DNA from: an uncultured Burkholderiales bacterium
GTDB lineage: Bacteria > Pseudomonadota > Gammaproteobacteria > Burkholderiales > Burkholderiaceae_E
Direction of reading: 5' to 3'
DNA length: 6,044 nt
Assembly: GCA_903898725.1 (NCBI GenBank)
Contig: CAIUGQ010000549.1
Span: forward strand, 1-6,044
The notes beneath the pieces are model-generated. The model did no database searches. It was not told the origin of the DNA and saw nothing but the letters and a program-made list of their open reading frames with translations. Positions 3,829 to 6,044 of this stretch are shown one piece after another. Position 1 is the first letter of the stretch, and every line of letters starts with the position of its first letter. The position numbers and the translations under genes were made by a program.

Positions 3829-5898
3829 GTGATTCCGCAGTCCTTCATCCAGGAGCTGCTCGCCCGCGTCGACGTCGTCGACGTGGTCGGTCGGCATGTG
3901 AAGCTGAAGAAGGCCGGCGCGAACTGGATGGGCCTGTGCCCGTTCCACGGCGAGAAGTCGCCGTCGTTCAGCGTGTCGCCGACCAAGCAGTTCTATCACT
4001 GCTTCGGCTGCGGGGCCCACGGCTCGGCGATCGGCTTCCTGATGGAGCACGCGGGGCTCGGCTACGTCGACGCGATCCACGAGCTCGCCCGGACGGTCGG
4101 CCTGAGCGTGCCGGACGATCGGCCCGGCCCCGACGACGCCCGTCGCCGCGACCCGGACCTGTTCGACACCCTGGTGGCCGCGGCGAAGTTCTACCGGCAG
4201 CGCCTGAAGGATTCGCCGCGCGCGATCGAGTACCTGAAGGGGCGCGGGGTCTCGGGCGAGACCGCGCTGCGCTTCGGCATCGGCTACGCGCCCGAGGGCT
4301 GGCGCTCGCTCGAGGCCGCGGTGCCCGACTACGCCGCGAAGACGCTGGTCGAGTCGGGGCTGGTGATCGAGTCCGAGCCCGACGCGGACGCCGGCAAGAA
4401 GAAGCGCTACGACCGGTTCCGCGACCGGGTGATGTTCCCGATCCGCAATCCGCGCGGCCAGGTGATCGGCTTCGGCGGCCGTGTGCTGGGGCAGGGCGAG
4501 CCGAAGTACCTGAACTCGCCCGAGACACCGGTGTTCTCGAAGGGGCGCGAGCTCTACGGCCTGTTCGAGGGCCGCGACGCGATCCGCCGTGCCGACTGCG
4601 TGATCGTCGTCGAGGGCTACATGGACGTCGTGATGCTCGCGCAGCACGGCGTCGACAACGCCGTCGCGACGCTCGGCACCGCGACGACCGCGCAGCACGT
4701 GCAGAAGCTGATGCGGCTGGTCGACCGGGTGGTCTTCGCCTTCGACGGCGACGGGGCCGGACGGCGGGCGGCCTGGCGTGCGCTCGAGGCCTGCCTGCCG
4801 CTGGCGGCGGACACCAAGCGGATCGACTTCCTGTTCCTGCCGCCCGAGCACGACCCGGACAGCTTCGTGCGCGAGCACGGCGCCGACGGCTTCCAGGCCC
4901 ACCTCTCGAGCGCGCAGCCGCTCTCCGAGTTCCTGCTGCGCGAGCTCTCGGGTCGGGTGGACCTGGCCACGCCGGAAGGGCGGGCGCGGCTTCAGGCCGA
5001 GGCCAAGCCGCTGCTGCTGTCGATGCCGCCGGTGGCGCTCAGGCTGCAGCTGGTGCAGGCCGTCGCCACCCGGGTCGGGGTGCGCGCCGAGGACATCCTC
5101 CGGTATCTGGGGCCGGAGGCCGGTGCCGCGGCGCAAGGCTCCGGCCGCCGGCGCGACCACGGTACCGAGGCGGCGGGTGCCGCGGACGACGGCCGCTGGG
5201 CCGCCGAGCAGAGCGAGGGCGGTGGCGGCTGGGGCGGCGACGCACCGGGGCGCGGTCCGTGGACCGAGCAGGGGGGCGGGCAGGGGAGTGGGCAGGGCGG
5301 TGGCTCGGGCCGGCGCTGGAGCGGATCAGGTCAGGAGGGCCGCTGGAACGGCTCGGGTCAGGGCGGCCGCTGGAGCGGCGGGCAGGGCGGCCAGGGCGGT
5401 GGCAGGTGGTCGGGCGAGGGCCGGCGCGGCGGGCGCTGGCAGCCGTTCTCCGGGCCGATGCCCAGGCCGATGCCGGTCACGCTGCCGGACCTGCCGCGAC
5501 GGGCGCGCCTGCTGCTGGCGCTGCATCCCGCGATCGCGCAGGAGCCCTGGTCGACGGACTTCCTGCCCGAGCCGGTGATCGACTGGATCGCGCGGCTCGC
5601 CGCGCTGCCGGCCGGTGCGAGCTTCGCCCAGCTGGTGGAGTCGCTGCGCGACACCGAGCCCGAGCTGTCCGCGGCGCTCCAGGCCGAGGCCGCGCAGGAC
5701 CGCGGGCTGCTGGCCGAGCTCGAGCCGGAGCAGGCGAAGCGGGAATTCGAGGGTGCGCTGGCCCGGATGCGGGACCTGCGGATCCGTGAAGAGGTCGATC
5801 GGCTGGCGCAGGCCGGGCTGGTCGACGAGGCGCAGCGGGCGAGATATGCCGAACTGCAGGCCCTCCGAAAAGCCCTTACGTCCCCCGAAGGGACTTGA
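3829..5898 (+). CDS. dnaG: DNA primase DnaG with expanded Gly/Arg/Trp-rich linker
   Basis: A 689-residue primase that synthesises RNA primers at the replication fork together with DnaB helicase. The N-terminal CHC2 zinc domain has ligands Cys37, His40, Cys58 and Cys61. The RNA polymerase domain includes RFRDRVMFPIRNPRGQVIGF and PKYLNSPET. The TOPRIM site shows EGYMDVV (Glu262) and DGDGAG (Asp306, Asp308), so all catalytic metal-binding positions are present. Residues about 428-549 form a low-complexity linker rich in Gly, Arg, Trp, Ser and Gln, followed by the C-terminal helicase-binding domain (about 550-689). E. coli DnaG has 581 residues; the linker explains most of the excess. The start is GTG 3829, giving the typical MIPQSFIQELLARVDVVDVV. 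No purine-rich ribosome binding site lies at the normal distance, so translation probably depends on coupling to yqeY, which would keep primase low. Confidence 0.97.
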   Translation: MIPQSFIQELLARVDVVDVVGRHVKLKKAGANWMGLCPFHGEKSPSFSVSPTKQFYHCFGCGAHGSAIGFLMEHAGLGYVDAIHELARTVGLSVPDDRPGPDDARRRDPDLFDTLVAAAKFYRQRLKDSPRAIEYLKGRGVSGETALRFGIGYAPEGWRSLEAAVPDYAAKTLVESGLVIESEPDADAGKKKRYDRFRDRVMFPIRNPRGQVIGFGGRVLGQGEPKYLNSPETPVFSKGRELYGLFEGRDAIRRADCVIVVEGYMDVVMLAQHGVDNAVATLGTATTAQHVQKLMRLVDRVVFAFDGDGAGRRAAWRALEACLPLAADTKRIDFLFLPPEHDPDSFVREHGADGFQAHLSSAQPLSEFLLRELSGRVDLATPEGRARLQAEAKPLLLSMPPVALRLQLVQAVATRVGVRAEDILRYLGPEAGAAAQGSGRRRDHGTEAAGAADDGRWAAEQSEGGGGWGGDAPGRGPWTEQGGGQGSGQGGGSGRRWSGSGQEGRWNGSGQGGRWSGGQGGQGGGRWSGEGRRGGRWQPFSGPMPRPMPVTLPDLPRRARLLLALHPAIAQEPWSTDFLPEPVIDWIARLAALPAGASFAQLVESLRDTEPELSAALQAEAAQDRGLLAELEPEQAKREFEGALARMRDLRIREEVDRLAQAGLVDEAQRARYAELQALRKALTSPEGT
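5271..5300 (+). other. G-quadruplex motif inside dnaG
   Basis: Five G-tracts of at least three lie on the coding strand: 5271-5276, 5278-5280, 5283-5286, 5290-5292 and 5295-5297, with linkers of 1-3 nt, followed by GG pairs. This fits a canonical four-tract quadruplex with short loops, in both the non-template DNA strand and the mRNA. It encodes part of the Gly/Gln stretch of the primase linker (residues 482-491), so glycine codons are an ordinary reason for it to exist. Confidence 0.6.
5314..5394 (+). repeat. 27-nt (9-residue) tandem repeat in dnaG linker
   Basis: Units begin CGCTGGA at 5314, 5341 and 5368, each encoding RW(S/N)G followed by Ser/Gly/Gln. Units 1 and 2 match at about 22 of 27 positions; unit 3 matches the first 12 well and then loses register. 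Protein units are RWSGSGQEG, RWNGSGQGG and RWSGGQGGQ. Related RW motifs follow at Trp527 and Trp537 with spacing of 12 and 10. The period is a multiple of three, so copy changes would keep frame. Confidence 0.7.
5880..5894 (+). repeat. small hairpin at the 3' end of dnaG
   Basis: GTCCC (5880-5884) pairs with GGGAC (5890-5894) around CCGAA, immediately before the dnaG stop codon at 5896-5898. An AT-rich strip follows. No continuous T-run follows at once, so full termination is unlikely. It could protect the upstream mRNA after cleavage in the AT-rich strip, or cause pausing. Confidence 0.4.
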
Positions 5899-5904
5899 TA
5901 GAAT
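5896..5904 (+). promoter_or_regulatory. rpoD: candidate extended -10 promoter for rpoD
   Basis: TGATAGAAT combines an extended -10 TGn with TAGAAT (5/6 to consensus). The TGA that supplies TGn is the dnaG stop codon. A -35 is poor (TTACGT at 5876-5881, 17-bp spacer). Transcription would start near 5911, about 30 nt before the GTG. The same A/T-rich segment (5895-5914) could be an RNase E site, as reported for the dnaG-rpoD junction in E. coli; the sequence alone does not choose. Confidence 0.45.
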
Positions 5905-5940
5905 AAAAGGTTTTCCCGATTCACATATCGAGGACCGGTT

Positions 5941-6044
5941 GTGAGCAAAGCCAGCACGACGAGCAAGCGCCCCGCTGCCACGATTGCGACTTCCCGGAAA
6001 CCGGCCTCGAAGGCCGGCAGTGCCACAGCCGCCATTGGATCGGC
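5941..6044 (+). CDS. rpoD: RNA polymerase sigma-70 factor RpoD, N-terminal fragment
   Basis: The reading frame opens at GTG 5941 and runs off the right edge, leaving 34 codons. The peptide, MSKASTTSKRPAATIATSRK and onward, is rich in Lys, Ala, Ser and Thr. This suits the disordered leader that precedes region 1.1 in Burkholderiales RpoD, but no conserved sigma region is reached. GAGG at 5930-5933, 7 nt before the GTG, is a good ribosome binding site. An in-frame TAG at 5899-5901 with no ATG after it rules out a longer form. Identity rests mainly on synteny: rpoD follows dnaG in the macromolecular synthesis operon of nearly all proteobacteria. The housekeeping sigma directs core RNA polymerase to most promoters, so its placement after rpsU and dnaG links the three processes. 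Confidence 0.72.
   Translation, partial: MSKASTTSKRPAATIATSRKPASKAGSATAAIGS

Noticed and set aside
3274..5160. A 628-codon open frame on the - strand antisense to yqeY and dnaG
   Set aside because: The product is low-complexity Arg/Val/Leu/His-rich sequence with no domain, and the opposite strand codes for conserved primase.
5314..5394. CRISPR-like repeat array
   Set aside because: The repeats are directly adjacent without spacers, keep the dnaG frame and encode a protein repeat.
3318..5789. An 823-codon open frame on the + strand overlapping yqeY and dnaG
   Set aside because: It runs out of frame across two firmly identified genes and encodes an Arg/Gly/Ala-rich peptide with no recognisable motif. 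Long off-frame openings are expected at this GC content.

Overview
The window is chromosomal housekeeping DNA from a high-GC (about 70% by eye) proteobacterium. A 70-residue S21 ending KKLY, the order rpsU-yqeY-dnaG-rpoD, and a Lys/Ala/Ser/Thr-rich start on the last reading frame point to Betaproteobacteria, probably Burkholderiales. That placement is inferred from protein features and synteny, not from a search.

Layout. Positions 1-486 hold no convincing gene. This stretch is clearly lower in GC (43 of 100 bases at 241-340) and carries a perfect 9-bp inverted repeat. Positions 487-1713 (+) encode a complete HI0933/YhiN-type FAD-dependent oxidoreductase. It converges on 1778-2761 (-), a complete AAA+ ATPase whose ATPase core resembles that of Lon but which has no protease domain. 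The 64-bp gap between the two is packed with GC palindromes that could act as a shared terminator. Positions 2762-2960 form a divergent control region between the AAA+ gene and rpsU, with candidate promoters on both strands and an 8-bp inverted repeat in the rpsU leader.

From 2961 to the right edge lies the macromolecular synthesis operon in its yqeY-containing form: rpsU (S21), yqeY (GatB/YqeY domain), dnaG (primase) and the first codons of what is almost certainly rpoD (sigma-70). It therefore links initiation of translation, DNA replication and transcription. A strong stem-loop terminator with a GCAA tetraloop lies between rpsU and yqeY. A small hairpin, an AT-rich strip and a candidate extended -10 promoter lie between dnaG and rpoD. 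Both junctions resemble the control points described in the E. coli rpsU-dnaG-rpoD operon.

The most unusual content is inside dnaG. The protein is about 100 residues longer than E. coli primase because of a Gly/Arg/Trp/Ser/Gln-rich low-complexity linker (residues about 428-549) between the catalytic core and the helicase-binding domain. Its DNA contains a 27-nt tandem repeat and a dense G-quadruplex motif. I see no defence system, CRISPR array, tRNA, rRNA or insertion sequence in this window.
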